64,000 nucleotides of DNA from Agrypnia vestita (GCA_016648135.1 JADDOH010011208.1:1-64000); one strand, 5' to 3'. Counted from the first letter of the stretch, positions 46,459-58,929 are shown. The notes: a model not told the origin generated them from the letters alone. A program made the numbers and translations.

Positions 46459-47524
46459 TTTAATGCAAATTTTAACCTGTTTGAATTTGTTATAAGTAAA
46501 ATCACTTGTAAATTTATTAGTTAGATGAATGAAATTATGATTCCTTTAATTTTATTATCATTTATTTTTGCTGATTTACGATATTCAGGAGAGTTCTTAC
46601 GTAGCAAAATAAACTGAAGCGAAATAAGACGTGTGGGAATTGGATGGAATGTTCTAGTGAATATTGAATAAAGTCTTTAAGTGATTATAAAGTGTCTATT
46701 TATGAATGATAAATTACGAAACAGTTTAAGTTAAAGTAGAGAATTACATTTAATAATGTTGAGTTATCTTGTACGTTTGTTTAAATAATTAATCGGTAAT
46801 CAATAAAATCGTTATTAAATTCCAGCGTTTTCATTAATTCCTCCTGCAGCCACGACATGTGACAATATTAAAAAATACCCTTACACTAAATTAAATTTTT
46901 ATTTTATATTATGTGTAATCTATTTACTTATTTTACAATTATATATATATATATTTTACTATATAATCTTTAAGTATATTTCTTAAAAAATAGTCTTAAT
47001 ATTAATATTATTTTAACTGCATACATGTCTCTTTAAAATTTTATTTATTTTCTCTTACTATATTCATGTATTAAATAATGTACTGCACACTATTTATATG
47101 TTTTAGCTTATTATTACTTTATTTTTTATTTTGGACACATTATTGCATTATGTTTTTTGCGTATTATTTTTCTCTCACATGTACATAGTATGTACTATAC
47201 ACTATTAAATACATTCAAGTATTATGATACTCCTCTCCTACTCACGAGTGTAATTACTCATGTAGAAGAGAAACACTATGTGAAAACTGTTTACTATCAT
47301 TATTTTAATAGAAACATTATAAATTTATAAATAAAATTAAAAAATTAAAAAATAAAATAAATAAAACTGATTTTTAATATCCACTTGAGTTAACTCTTTT
47401 ATATTTAACCAACATATTTCGGAAACAATTATTTTCTTAGTGAGAGAGATAAAAAAAGGCATGTATAAAATTTAGCGAAGCTAGTAACAAAAACTTCTGA
47501 GGGTCTGCTTTATTAATTTTTTGA
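46459..47524. other. AT-rich unit spacer
   Basis: Counterpart of 40275-41089 with an extra ~300 bp near 46690-47000. No coding signal. Confidence 0.55.
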
Positions 47525-47965
47525 TCAAAATATTTTTTACACTTGGGGTGAAATTTGAACAGTTACGGAGATAAGCGAAATCAATGTTAGCATTTTTTTA
47601 TCTTCTGCAATACGTTGTAGTATCATGAGAATAATATATCGAATATTAATGGGTCATTTGCTTTAATACAAGTCAGAAATGAAAACCGTGCATTGATTTG
47701 AACCAGATTTTTTCGCAAGGTTTTAATCATGTTATTTGACTAAGATTTTATTAAATCAAAGAGAGTAAATTTTCAATATTTAAGTTTAGTTACTTTCATT
47801 ATTGTCTAACGTTTAACGAAAGATAAGTCAGAAATATTGAAAGAAATGCAAACTTTCGTTGATTATCTCCTTAAATGTTGACATTTTACACAAAGTATAA
47901 CGGATATTTTATTATTCAAAATAATTTTAAAAAACTCCCCACAAGTGTTTGCCACGAGATACCCT
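47525..47965. repeat. Family-1 palindromic MITE upstream of Cec-7
   Basis: Left arm gaaatttgaacagttacgga, right arm gttgattatctccttaaatg, terminal gagataccctta. Confidence 0.7.
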
Positions 47966-48066
47966 TAACGTTAATAATACTTTGATTTAGTGAAAGAGGC
48001 TGGACTTTCTGAGATGAATGTAACACATTGCACTGTTACATCACAGATATCTCCTACAGTTCTTAG

Positions 48067-48264
48067 AGAGATCCCCTAAAGCAAATATACACACAAGCTA
48101 CAAAATCAGACCAGTTTTCCCAGTTGATAAATTTTGTTCCAAGAGGTCGTTAACGTTAATACACTTCTCGCAGAAAATAAACAACAATACCGTCCAATCT
48201 CGGGGAGTCCTCTTGTCACCCTGCAAAACTTTCATTACATTACGTTACGATATCGGTATAAATA
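48067..48264 (+). promoter_or_regulatory. Cec-7 promoter
   Basis: TATAAATA at 48257-48264, kB GGGGAGTCCT at 48202-48211 (central base changed relative to Cec-6), opposite-strand GGGGATCTCT at 48076-48067. Confidence 0.8.
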
Positions 48265-48378
48265 CCCAGCACGGTGTCCATATGGCATCAATACGCATCA
48301 AGCGCATTCTCAAGCAGCAGGCTTATACGTTAACACATATTGCAAAATTACGAGTTAGTATATTTTTGTCGCTTCAAC

Positions 48379-49274
48379 ATGCAGAATTCAACCAAATTCT
48401 TCGTCGTGTTTCTAGTGGCCATGCTGGTGGCTTCAGAACTCTCGCAAGTGTCATCATCACCAGTTCCAGAGCCAGGATGGAGTTTCTTCAAGAAAATTGT
48501 GAGTATTTTAATTTTCGTAGTAAAACCAACGTATACAAATTAACTGCAATTCAACATACGAGGCACAAACTAAATATTATTTGATTCTTCTCATTAATAA
48601 TCAAAGACAAATTATTTTTTTGTTTGTATTAATTAATTTATAAATGTTTTAAAACCTACACACTTCATTACTTACATTTGTAATTATTAATTTTAATTAT
48701 TTAAGAACTTTGTGTAAACCAATTAGAGTGGTTAACAACAAGTTCTTAATTTTTAAAATTAATATTAAATGTATAGTTATTTATTTCTTACAAATAAAAA
48801 ATAATAATTTTGACACCTGTTTTATTTGCATGAATACTATTGCCTTAATAATAACCTCTTTTCATTCTACTAAGTCAAAGGCTCATTTTGAAAGTATTTG
48901 AGATAGTGTGATGAAAATCGGAATAATTTGGTAGTCCCCAAGAACGAGGCATGAATTCTCGATCAATATCTAGATCATATAGACATGATTGCTCTTACTG
49001 CAAGACTAACCAACTACTTAAGTTGTATTAAGTTGGTTGATTATAGTAAGGTTTGATCCTGCTTTTTATCGTTTTAAGTATGTCTAAACAAAGAAACTTT
49101 GTACGACTTCTTTACTGTCACAATTTATATAAATACAACTTAAATTTTACCTTAATTAAAATGTTTTGTTTATTTTATTTTCAGGAACGCGTTGGGCAGA
49201 ATATTCGCGATGGGATCATCAAAGCAGGGCCGGCTGTAGTAGTCGTTGGTTCTGCAGTAGCGTTGGCGGGCTGA
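48379..49274 (+). CDS. Cec: Cecropin precursor, GWSFF type (Cec-7)
   Basis: Exon 1 is 48379-48498 and exon 2 is 49185-49274 (TGA); the intron is 686 bp in phase 0. 69 residues. Mature start GWSFFKKIERVGQNIRDG, hinge KAGPAV, then VVVGSAVALAG. Val replaces Ala in the C-terminal helix compared with Cec-6. The signal peptide and SP-VP-EP dipeptides are unchanged. The intron carries the same SINE-like fragment as Cec-6. Transcription signals and both splice sites are intact. Confidence 0.95.
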
Positions 49275-49377
49275 TAATTTCACAGAGTCAACATATAATT
49301 AACTGTAATCATATTGTCCAAGATGTTCCTACTGATTATCGCATTTATTACAACCTAACAATTGATCCTATTTGTGG

Positions 49378-49393
49378 GTACCTGTATAGGTAC
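49378..49393 (+). promoter_or_regulatory. 3' flank hairpin of Cec-7
   Basis: GTACCT-GTAT-AGGTAC, a 6-bp stem; the loop differs from the other copies. Confidence 0.5.
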
Positions 49394-49665
49394 ATTACAC
49401 GATTTCTGTAAAAAGTATTTAAGATTTATTGTTTTAAGACATTTTCTATTATATTTAATTTTATGTTTACAATCTTAGGTAAGTTATTTATTCAATATTA
49501 AAAAAAAGAAAAATACTCATTATTCTAATTATTTTTCCCTTTATAACAATGTTTACAACACAACTTTCCCTATAGAGAATTTAATGAAGTAAATATGACA
49601 GTTCATCTGTGTACATGATCTTATTTGTCATAGTGAGGAAAGACGGACATGGCTTAAAAATAGTT

Positions 49666-50740
49666 TGTACTGTCAACTTATTTATTTTATTTTTCTGGCA
49701 TTGTTTTTTATCAAACAGACATTTTGGATTATAAATAATAAGAAAAAGATTAAAATCTTACAAAATGATGTAATAGAAACGTTATAGGTACTAGAGAAGT
49801 TTCATAATTGATATTGGGCCACACCAAATAAAAATGCAATAATATATCGAAAAAATTCCGAAGCACGTGTATGTGATGAAACGGACTGCGAAGATTTTTA
49901 TACTATCGTGTTTACATTCCTTCATACTTAAAAAATGATAATTTAATAAACTAATTGGTTTTGTATACCATAGCTACAAAAAATATTCATTCAATTTATT
50001 TATATTTGTTTATAAGCTATTGTTCCAAAATCCGCTGCACATATACAGGGCTGAATCAAAGACTCTGGAAATGGTCGCTTTGTCATTTGTCGTGGGTATT
50101 GGTTACCTTTTCTCTCTCCATATCCAAATAAATTATAATCAATTATCTGAAGCTGAGTTTGATCGGCACTTATCCACAAATATGTTTGTACCGTAGCTTT
50201 TAACAAATATAAATGCTAAGCATCAGATATGCACATGATTTTCATTAAATTTAAATAAATCCAATTTTTTGAAAAGAGATAGGTGCAGACAGTTTCTAAC
50301 TCTTTCAATTGTTCAATACTTCCCAAAGATGCTAGAGCTTTTTGTATAAAATCCAACGATGCTAAATAATAAAATCCAAAAATAGTTTGTACTGTCAACT
50401 TTTTTATTTAATTTTTTTGTCATTGTTTTTTATCAACCAGACATTTCGGATTATAAATAATAAGAAAAAGACTAAAATCTTACAAAATGATGTAATAGAA
50501 ACGTTATAGGTACTAGAGAAATTTCATAGTTGATATTGGGCCACACCAAATAAAAATGCAATAATATATCAAAAAAATTCCGAAGCACGTGTATGTGATG
50601 AAACCGACTACGAACATTTTTATACTATCGTGTTTGCATTTCTTCATACTTTGAAAATAATAATTTTATAAACTAATTGGTTTTGTATACCATAGCTACA
50701 AAAAATGTTCATTCAATTTATTTATATTTGTTTATATTCA
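49666..50740. repeat. Local tandem duplication of the 3' flank
   Basis: The ~350-bp block starting tagtttgtactgtcaact at 49666 recurs from about 50385 (tactagagaagtttcat / tactagagaaatttcat, gatattgggccacaccaaat). The block 50000-50398 lies between the two copies. Confidence 0.8.
50000..50398 (-). pseudogene. Fragment of an unidentified protein-coding repeat, copy 1
   Basis: The minus strand is open from 50398 to 50000 in one frame except for a single TAG. Upstream: FIQKALASLGSIEQLKELET, CTYLFSKNWIYLNLMK. Downstream: LKATVQTYLWISADQTQLQI, YNLFGYGERKGNQYP, KRPFPESLIQPCIC. The pattern (LHxLRAxxQ...W ... YGW ... P...P..L...C.C) recalls proteins encoded by multi-copy insect mobile elements, but I cannot name it. 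A sister copy lies at 62345-62760. Confidence 0.5.
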
Positions 50741-51143
50741 TCTCCAAATACACAAATATATAATCACACTTATATTGTCAAATCAAAATATACTTTCACA
50801 AACATAGTAATATCAATACTAATGTTCAATGTACGTAAAATAAGAAATCTAATAATTAAGATTTGACTTCTTTTGAAAGGTCACAAAACCACACGATTAT
50901 TAATAATATGATTAAACTCAGAACGCAGTTAGTGGTTTCTGCTAACACCTCACTATTTAGTATTATCTTTTAGATTTGCGTATTTATGAGAAAAATAAAT
51001 TCCATTTACATATTATAAAATCTGTTAACATTTTGTCTCGATAACTTGTCGAGTTGACTAGTAAATAATAATCCCACAATCAACCTTCACAATTTGTCTT
51101 TAAAAAAAATCGCTTTATATTCGTTAAAATGCTTTCATTATTA
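50741..51143. other. Unit spacer
   Basis: Non-coding. Duplicated at 54700-55070 and 63120-63395 (gcgcagttagtggtttctgc, ctcgataacttgt). Confidence 0.6.
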
Positions 51144-51430
51144 AGGAGTAACTACAGTCGGCCAATGAACTGAAAGGGAGCGTAAGAAATGTGGGTTGGA
51201 ACTAGATGTGCGTGGTGAATGACTTACAGATTGTAGTATGAATCACTACGCCCGCTAGAATTAGTGAAATCGATGTAGGCATGTACAGCACTAAAAAGGG
51301 GTGGCTAGCAGGTGTCGAGACGCGCGGGGGGATGAGACCCCCCTCACCGCACTTCAGTCGCCGCTCGCCTTCAGCTCTTTGGCCTACTATAGAATTTATT
51401 GTATTCGCTCGTGTGAAATCTTAAATGTAT
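51144..51430. repeat. Conserved GC-rich block, copy 1
   Basis: GC-rich core aaaggggtggctagcaggtg, gagacgcgcggggggatgag, cgcacttcagtcgccgctcg. A ggggggatgagacccccc hairpin lies inside. Present after Cec-7, Cec-8 (55075-55395) and Cec-9 (63395-63685), not after Cec-5 or Cec-6. No frame of note; it could be regulatory, a first exon, or a transposon piece. Confidence 0.6.
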
Positions 51431-51551
51431 AACTACAATAAGCAAGTCAAAAAGACAAGCTTTTTATCCGGTTTAGTACCTCATAAGTTATTTTTTACAA
51501 GAAATTCAGTTACAAATACGATTTGTACGATTACAAATAATAGAATATTAT

Positions 51552-51925
51552 TCGTAATACTGTTCGTACCCGGCATTGCACGGGTAAAGGATTAAGTAGA
51601 AAATAAATTCGTAGTTTAAAACAAATTTGCTATTGTTTTGTAAAGCCTCTAATTAAAATAATGTTTCCATTTAATTAAAGCTGGGGTGGGTAGGATGTCT
51701 AGAGAAGAAATGTGACATACTTTTTCCGTCGGTATATATGCAATATGTATGTAAAATTTGGGTCCAATCGTTCAAGCGGTGTACATTTATACAGAAAATA
51801 TATCTGTGGGAGGGAATGGGTTGAAGAGGGAAGAAATTATCCGACTGGTCCTAAAGAATATGTATACAAAATTTGGGTCAGATCGGTCAAACGGTACAGA
51901 TTTGCATGAAAAATATATCAGTGTA
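51552..51925 (+). repeat. CCCGGCGTTG-type repeat, truncated copy 5
   Basis: Only the left third of the element (actgttcgtacccggcattg to cagatttgcatg) is left. Confidence 0.7.
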
Positions 51926-52669
51926 TAGTTAAATATATTTTTTTAAATTATCACTGTTGGCTCTACAGTTCCCGGAGAGTTATACATACTCAGTATTTTT
52001 TTTAATATCAAATACTTAATTTAATTAAATAAGCAAGCCACAATTTTTAACGTAAACTTTGTTTATTTCCGACTTAATATTCGGAGTTAGCAGACTTAAG
52101 GACGTAAGGATACCAGTTATTTATTGTTCACTGTGCAAGAACAAGGTGCCTAGATTTTGTCAGGGTAACTATGAAAATTGTTTTCTTTCAATGAAAATAG
52201 TGACTTATTAAATGAATTCTTCGAAAAGAATCAATAAAAGAAAATTAGGAAAAAATATAATTTAATAGATTATATATAATATACATTATCAATAATTTTA
52301 TTTATTTGAATTGAATTCGGAATGTTCATTTAATAATAACAGAAATACTAACAGTTTTAAAAATAATCGATATAAACAGAATAAAATTAAAATAAAATCA
52401 CCTCATTCTTAAAATGTGATTTTTTAAATAATATCAATAAATTTAAACCCAGAGATTTATGAATCACACAGAAAAATCAATGTGTCAAAATAAAAACGCT
52501 AAATAATACTAAATCTACGGTCGATAGACATTTCATCAATTAAGAAGCTAGAATAAGACTAAAAAATGATAAAATATCGCATATAGATATTCGCACACAT
52601 ATTATATTCATTTATTAATAAGATATCTATTTCGATTTTTTATAGTGATCATCAATATTATTTTAATTA
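51926..52669. other. AT-rich unit spacer
   Basis: Non-coding; matches 58930-59720 (gacttaatattcggagttag, gtgattttttaaataatatc). Confidence 0.6.
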
Positions 52670-52830
52670 TCTTACGTTTAACAAAAGATAAGTCAGAAAT
52701 GATGTCGATTATCTCCTTAAGTGTTGACATTTTGAGCAAAGTGTACGGAATATTTTATTATTCAAAATAATTTAAGAAAACTCCCCACAAGCTTTTGCTT
52801 CTAGCCGCGAGATACCCAACGTTATTAATA
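52670..52830. repeat. Right arm of family-1 MITE upstream of Cec-8
   Basis: Only the acaaaagataagtcagaaat to gcgagatacccaacg part remains; the left arm has been lost. Confidence 0.6.
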
Positions 52831-52917
52831 CTTTGATTTAGTGAAATACGATGGACGTTCTGAGATGGATGCAATACAATGTATTATTACATTACAGAAA
52901 TCTTCTACAGTTGTTTG

Positions 52918-53100
52918 AGAGATCCCCTGAAGTAAAAACTACACACAAGCTACAAATTCGGACCGGTTTTCCCAGCTGATAAATTTGGTTCCCGATATAC
53001 TTCTCGCAAAAAATAAACAACAATACGGTCCAATCTCGGGGAACCCTCGTGTTGCCCTGCAAAACTTTCGTTACTTTACGTTACGATTTCGGTATAAATA
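52918..53100 (+). promoter_or_regulatory. Cec-8 promoter
   Basis: TATAAATA at 53093-53100, kB GGGGAACCCT at 53038-53047, opposite-strand GGGGATCTCT at 52927-52918. Confidence 0.78.
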
Positions 53101-53210
53101 CCCAACGCGGTGTCCACATGGCATCAATACGCATTCAACCACGTTCTCAAGCGCAGGCTTGTAGTCAACACATACAGCAAATTGTATTGTAAATTGTAAA
53201 TTGCTTCACC

Positions 53211-53956
53211 ATGCAGAATTCAACCAAATTCTTTGTCGTGTTTCTGGTGGCCATGCTGGTGGCTTCAGAACTCTCGCAAGTGTCATCATCACCAGTTCCA
53301 GAGCCAGGATGGAGTTTCTTCAAGAAAATTGTGAGTATTTTTTTTTCGTAATTAAACCAACGTATAAAAATTAATTGCAATTCAACAGCAAAATACGAGG
53401 CACCAACTAAATATTATTTGATTCCTCTCATTAATTATCAAAGACAAATTATAATTTTGTTTATATTAATTAATTTATAATTGTTTTAAAACCTACATAC
53501 TTAACTATTTTAATTATTTAAGAACTTTGTGTAAATGACTTGGAATGGTTTACAGCAAGTTCTTAATTTAAAAAAATATTATAAAATGTATAATTATTTA
53601 TTTCTTACAAATAAATATAATTAATTTTGACACCTGTTTAATTTGCATAAATAGATCACTTAGACATTATTGTACTTACCGCTAGACTAACAAGCTACCT
53701 GAGTTGTATTAATTTTGTGATTAAAGTAAGGTTGGATCCTGCTTTCTATCGTTTTAAGTCGGTCTAAACAAAGAAAAACATTTATACGACTTCTTTACTA
53801 TCACAATTTATATTTAAAAAATTAAAATTTTACTTTATTAAAATGTTTTATTTATTTTATTTTCAGGAACGTGTTGGACAGAATATTCGAGATGGGATCG
53901 TCAAAGCAGGACCGGCCGTAGTAGTCGTTGGTTCTGTAGCAGCGTTGGCGGGCTGA
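53211..53956 (+). CDS. Cec: Cecropin precursor, GWSFF type (Cec-8)
   Basis: Exon 1 is 53211-53330 and exon 2 is 53867-53956 (TGA); the phase-0 intron is 536 bp. 69 residues. Mature GWSFFKKIERVGQNIRDG, then IVKAGPAVVVVGSVAALAG. Ile-to-Val in the segment before the hinge and Ala-to-Val in the C-terminal helix distinguish it. Its 5' UTR carries a short attgta/aattgta expansion shared with Cec-9 only, making these two sister copies. No disabling change seen. Confidence 0.95.
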
Positions 53957-54058
53957 TAATTTCACAAAGTCAACATATAATTAACTTTAATCATACTGTC
54001 CAAGATGTTCCTACTGATTATCGCATTTATTACAACCTAACAATTAATCCTACGTGCG

Positions 54059-54076
54059 GGTACCTCAGTAGGTACC
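54059..54076 (+). promoter_or_regulatory. 3' flank hairpin of Cec-8
   Basis: GGTACCT-CAGT-AGGTACC, a perfect 7-bp stem with one loop change. Confidence 0.6.
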
Positions 54077-54079
54077 TTA

Positions 54080-55072
54080 CAAGATTTCTGTAAAAAGTAT
54101 TTAAGATAATTTATTGTTTAAGACATTTTCTATTATATTTAATTTTATGTTTACAATCTTAGGTAAGTTATTTATTCGAAATTAAAAAAAAGAGAAATAC
54201 TCATTATTCTAATTATTTTTTCCTTTATAATAATGTTTACAACACAACTTTCCCTATAGAGAATTTAATGAAGTAAATATGACAGTTCATCTATGTACAT
54301 GATCTTGTTTGTTATAGCGAGGTAGTTATTACATGGCTTAAAAATAGTGTGTAGATACTGTCAACTTTATTTTATTTTTCAGTCATTGTTTTTTATCAAC
54401 CAGACATTTCGGATTATAAATAATAAGAAAAAGATTAAAATCCTACAAAATTATGTAACAGAAACGTTATAGGCACTAGAGGAGTTGATATTGGGCCATA
54501 CCAAAAAAAAATGCAATAATATATCAAAGAAATTCCGAACCACGTGTATGTGATGAAACCGACTACGAAGATTTTTATACTGTCGTGTTTGCATACTTTA
54601 AAAATAATAATTTGATAAACTAATTGGTGTTGTATACCATAGCTACAAAAAATATTAATTCAATTTATTTCTATTTGTTTATATTCATCTCCAAATACAT
54701 CTCCAAATATGTAATCACACATATATTGTCAAATCAAAATATATTGTCACAAACATAGTAATATCAATACTAATGTTCAATGTACGTAAAAAAAAATCTA
54801 ATCATTAAGATTTGACTTCTTTTGAAAGGCCACAAACCACACGATTATTAATAATATGATTAAACTCAGAGCGCAGTTAGTGGTTTCTGCTAACACGCTC
54901 ATCTTTTAGATTTGCGTATTTTTAAGAAAAATAAATTCCATTTACATATAATAGAATCTGTTAAAATTTTTTCTCGATAACTTGTTCGAGTTGACTAGTA
55001 AATAATATAATCCCAAAATCAACCTTTACAACTTGCCTTTAAAAAAATCGCTTTATATTCGTTAAAATGCTT
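54080..55072. other. Cec-8 3' flank
   Basis: Non-coding, homologous to 49400-51140 but lacking the local tandem duplication and the pseudogene block seen there. Confidence 0.6.
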
Positions 55073-55074
55073 TC

Positions 55075-55395
55075 ATTATTAAGGTAATTATAGTCGGCCA
55101 ACGAACTGAAAAGGAGAGTAAGGAATGTGGATTGGAACTAGATGTGCGTGGTGATTGACTTACAGATTGTGGTATGAATCACTACGCCCGCTAGAATTAG
55201 TAAAATCGATGTAGGCGTGTACAGCACTAAAAAGGGGTGGCTAGCAGGTGTCGAGACGCGCGGGGGGATGAGACCCCCCATACCACACTTCAGTCGCCGC
55301 TCGCCTTCAGCTCTTTGGCCTACTACAGAATTTATTGTATTCGCTCGTGTGAAATCGTAAATGTATAGATAGCTACAATAAGCAAGTCCAAATGA
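55075..55395. repeat. Conserved GC-rich block, copy 2
   Basis: As 51144-51430, with a handful of substitutions (for example cccccataccac instead of cccccctcaccgc). Confidence 0.6.
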
Positions 55396-56507
55396 CAGCC
55401 TTTTATCCGGTTAAGTACCTCTTAAGTTATTTTTTACAAGAAATTCAGTTACAAATACGATTTAATAATATCATTTTTCACACAATATAACGATCAATAA
55501 CGTTTTAATAAATTTCGTTAATCAGTTTGTAGTGGTTTTATTATTATATTTAATTTTATATTTTTTACATCGTATAAATTGTATTTTTTCTCGCCAACCA
55601 TATTTATATATGATAAAACAAAGCCTTGTAAGCCATTTAATACATATATTACAGAAGCAAAAAAACTGAGCAAAGCTGCGTAGTACCTAGATTATTTGCA
55701 CTAAATAGAATACAATGAATTGATTTAATTTAATAGGAAACACAAATAATTGTTTTAAAATAAAAGCTTTTGCTTGCATTACATATCCACACATTTTAAA
55801 GACAAACACACAAAAAAACTTCATTTTGGCAAGTGTGAGTTACCAGGTTTTGTTATATTATGAGAGATGCATATTTCAAAATGGTTAATTTTAAAATATT
55901 GTAATGCTTCAAAAACCTTAATAATGACAAATCATACCTTCACAATACCTGACACAAAAAATAATGGTACAATGGTTTTTGTAACATTACCTTAGACGTG
56001 TATGGTAATGCTTCGTCTAATAATTCGAGCTTAGTAAACAGGATACATCTTTATCTCTTTCTTTTTCCTATATTCTTCCTTAATCGCTCTTCTTTAACGC
56101 TGCCATATTAATAGATAAAATAAGCACTGATCAAATTATATATCATAGAATTAATTTATTGTACAGGTATGTAATTTACAAACAGATGTTATTGAACTAA
56201 AAATTCTGTTAGGAATGCCGTGAAGCAAAAATTATAATTTATTTCAAAGGTTCTAATACAAGAGTGAAAATAAATCAAATATAAAATAATTTTGTTTTTT
56301 TAAATTTTTTAATAAATAACGTATTTTAAATCATAAATTAAAAACTATACATAACAGAAAAATCTTAAAAATAAATAAATACATACATTTTTACACAATT
56401 AATGAATAGAGTATACGCACGTATACTTTATAATAAATGCAGTTATGCAAATAATGAACATAGATAAAATGACTAAAATCAATTATTTATTGAACTCTGT
56501 TTAACTA
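55396..56507. other. Spacer unique to this unit
   Basis: AT-rich, no gene seen. This stretch, the orphan exon and the Penelope-like element interrupt the regular unit between 55.5 and 58.4 kb. Confidence 0.45.
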
Positions 56508-56597
56508 TCAACCGGCCAACGCTGCTGCAGAACCAACTACCGTTAAGGCCGACCCTGCATTGATGATGCCATCGCTAATATTCTGTCCAACACGTTC
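56508..56597 (-). pseudogene. Orphan cecropin exon 2
   Basis: The minus strand reads ERVGQNISDGIINAGSALTV, then VGSAAALAG and TGA. It is 29 codons, the exact length and phase of the other exon 2 copies, preceded by a good acceptor (tttcattttcag). Arg-to-Ser, Lys-to-Asn and hinge Pro-to-Ser changes remove two charges and the helix breaker. No exon 1 is found on the minus strand up to the window end, so it is probably a relic. A Penelope-like element begins within ~60 bp of the acceptor. If exon 1 lies beyond 64 kb, a gene with a very long intron cannot be excluded. Confidence 0.75.
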
Positions 56598-56654
56598 CTG
56601 AAAATGAAAATGTTTTAAAAGATTTGGCAGATACTTCGTGGTGCAACATAATAA

Positions 56655-58136
56655 TTTAAAATATGTTTTACTTTACTTTGTAATACACACACAATATGAG
56701 TTATTAAATTACAACTATAGTTTTGAGAGGAGCAGTCCCTCTCATCATCAGGTATAGATAATAACTAACTTAAATACAAAATTTATCAATCTAATTGGGT
56801 GTAAAGGAAATCATAAAAATATTCAATGTCTGCACGAACCAAAATTATTTCGATTTCAATAATATTTTTTACGAACAACGTGACGGATTACCCATGGGTT
56901 CCCTAATATTTCCCATTCTAGCCGATATATTTTTAAACAAACTAGAAACAGACTTGTTAAATTCAGATCATCCCCTCGTTAATTCATGCATCCTCAGTTG
57001 GTATAGATACGTGGACGATATATTTTGTATCTTCACGGGCACTGATAGCGGGCACTGATAGACAACTAGATTCTTTTCTCGCTAACCATAATGTACAATA
57101 CAAAAATATCAAATTCACTCTCAAAAAAAATGAAGATAATAGTTTAAATTTTTTGGACCTCTCTATCAAAGTTAATAATAATAAGTTACAATTTAACATT
57201 TACCGAAAACCCACACATACCGATACCGTAATTCCTGCATCGTCTTCCCATCCGACAGCGCATAAAATGGCCAGCTTCCATTCCATGTTAAGTAGATTAA
57301 TTAAAATTCCCCTTAACACCATTGATTATGATAACGAAGTAAATATAATTAAACATATTGCTATTAACAATGGATATAATTGCGCGTTAATAGACAGAAT
57401 GTTGAAATCAAAAATTAATAATAAACTTATCGAAACATATTTATACTCAAGCAAAAATATTAAAACCACCGATAATACACTTTGGCGAAAAATTCTTTAT
57501 AATGGTCCGATTTCTAATAAAATTACAAATTGCTTCCCTACTCTTATTAGACCAGCTTATTACACAAACAATAATATTGGTAAAATTCTTCTAATTTCAA
57601 AAACAAAAATAGGTATGTTAGAAAAAAGTGGGATATATGAAATAACTTGCGGAGATTGTGACAAAAAGTATATAGGCCAAACCACCAGAAACTTAAATAC
57701 ACGAATAAAAAAACATCGCCGCTGCTTAAAAAATAACAATTTCTCCGAATTTTCCAATCATATAATTAACACCAATCATTCTTTCGATAGTCACAAATTA
57801 AAATTACTCCACTCGGTTCCTCATAGAGGATGGATAATGAATAGTTTGGAAACCGTTGAAATCCTAAAAAATTTAAATTCTGGAAACACATTAATAGATA
57901 ATATCACATTTCAGTCCACTTCACCACTCCTAGAGCTGTTCGGCGAAAAAATACCCTTCCCTGCCGCGCGCCCCCCTGACCCCCTGACCAACCCAATTAG
58001 ATTGATCAATTTTGTATTTAAGTTAGTTATTATCTATACCTGATGATGAGAGGGACTGCTCCTCTCGAAACTATAGTTGTAATTTAATAACTCATATTGT
58101 GTGTGTATTACAAAGTAAAGTAAAACATATTTTAAA
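56655..58136 (+). mobile_element. Penelope-like retroelement, 5'-truncated, GIY-YIG type
   Basis: The first frame (56795-57058) carries reverse-transcriptase motifs QRDGLPMGSLIFPILADIF and WYRYVDDIFCIF (YVDD catalytic box). The second (57153-58043) continues the palm/thumb and ends in a GIY-YIG endonuclease domain: SGIYEITCGDCDKKYIGQT near residues 157-175, then TRIKKH. This pairing defines Penelope-like elements. A 13-bp tandem duplication at 57036-57061 shifts the frame between them. The N-terminal half is missing. Arms at 56655-56800 and 57991-58136 are ~146-bp inverted copies. The phrase aaatgaaaatgtttt occurs at 56602-56616 and 58134-58148, a possible target duplication. Confidence 0.9.
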
Positions 58137-58504
58137 TGAAAATGTTTTTTTAGTTTTAGTTTTTTTAGAGCATAATACTCAAGAATATAAAAATGTACTT
58201 AAAACAATTTTATAAAATTAAAACGTCACTATGAAAGTATTCCATTAATATTATTCCTAATTAAAACTTTCATAAAAAATCGAAATCAGATTCGAACCTA
58301 ATCACTCAACCTTATTAGCTGCATAAAGAATTTTTATTGTAGAAACTCAGTCATTTACTGACCTAATTAATTGACAAGTAAAATAAATGAAAATCAGAAT
58401 CGACCAGAATCAAATTTTTATTTTTTACAAGAAATATACAGAAAGGTAATAAATTTATTTATAAATTTTAAGGGATGCCGATTTAAGAATAATTTTGAAA
58501 ATCA
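58137..58504. other. Spacer after the Penelope-like element
   Basis: No cecropin exon 1 visible. From ~58430 the regular unit sequence resumes (tttttacaagaaatatacag). Confidence 0.5.
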
Positions 58505-58521
58505 ATAGAATATTATTTCCA

Positions 58522-58915
58522 ACTAGCTGTTCGCACCCGGCGTTGCATGGGTTATAAATTATGTTGAAAATTTGAAAATAAATTCGTAGTGTAAAACAAA
58601 GGTTCCATTGTTTTGCAAAGCCTCTAATTAAAACTATGTTTCCATTTTATCAAGGCTGGAATGGATAGGATTTCTAGGGAAGAAATGTGACATATTTTTT
58701 CCATCGGTATTATGCATTATGTATGCAAAATTTGGGTCTAATCGTTCAAGCGGTGTAGATTCGTAGAAAAATATATCTCGGGGAGGGAATGGGTTGGAGG
58801 GGGAAGGAAAAATGTCGCATATATTATCCGACTGGTCCTAAAGAATAAGTATAGAAAATTTGGGTCAGATCGATCAAAGAGTAGAAATTTGCATGAGAAA
58901 TATATCAGTGTACAT
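58522..58915 (+). repeat. CCCGGCGTTG-type repeat, truncated copy 6
   Basis: Left third of the element only, with the same truncation as copy 5. Confidence 0.7.
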
Positions 58916-58929
58916 AAAATTACTTTTTT

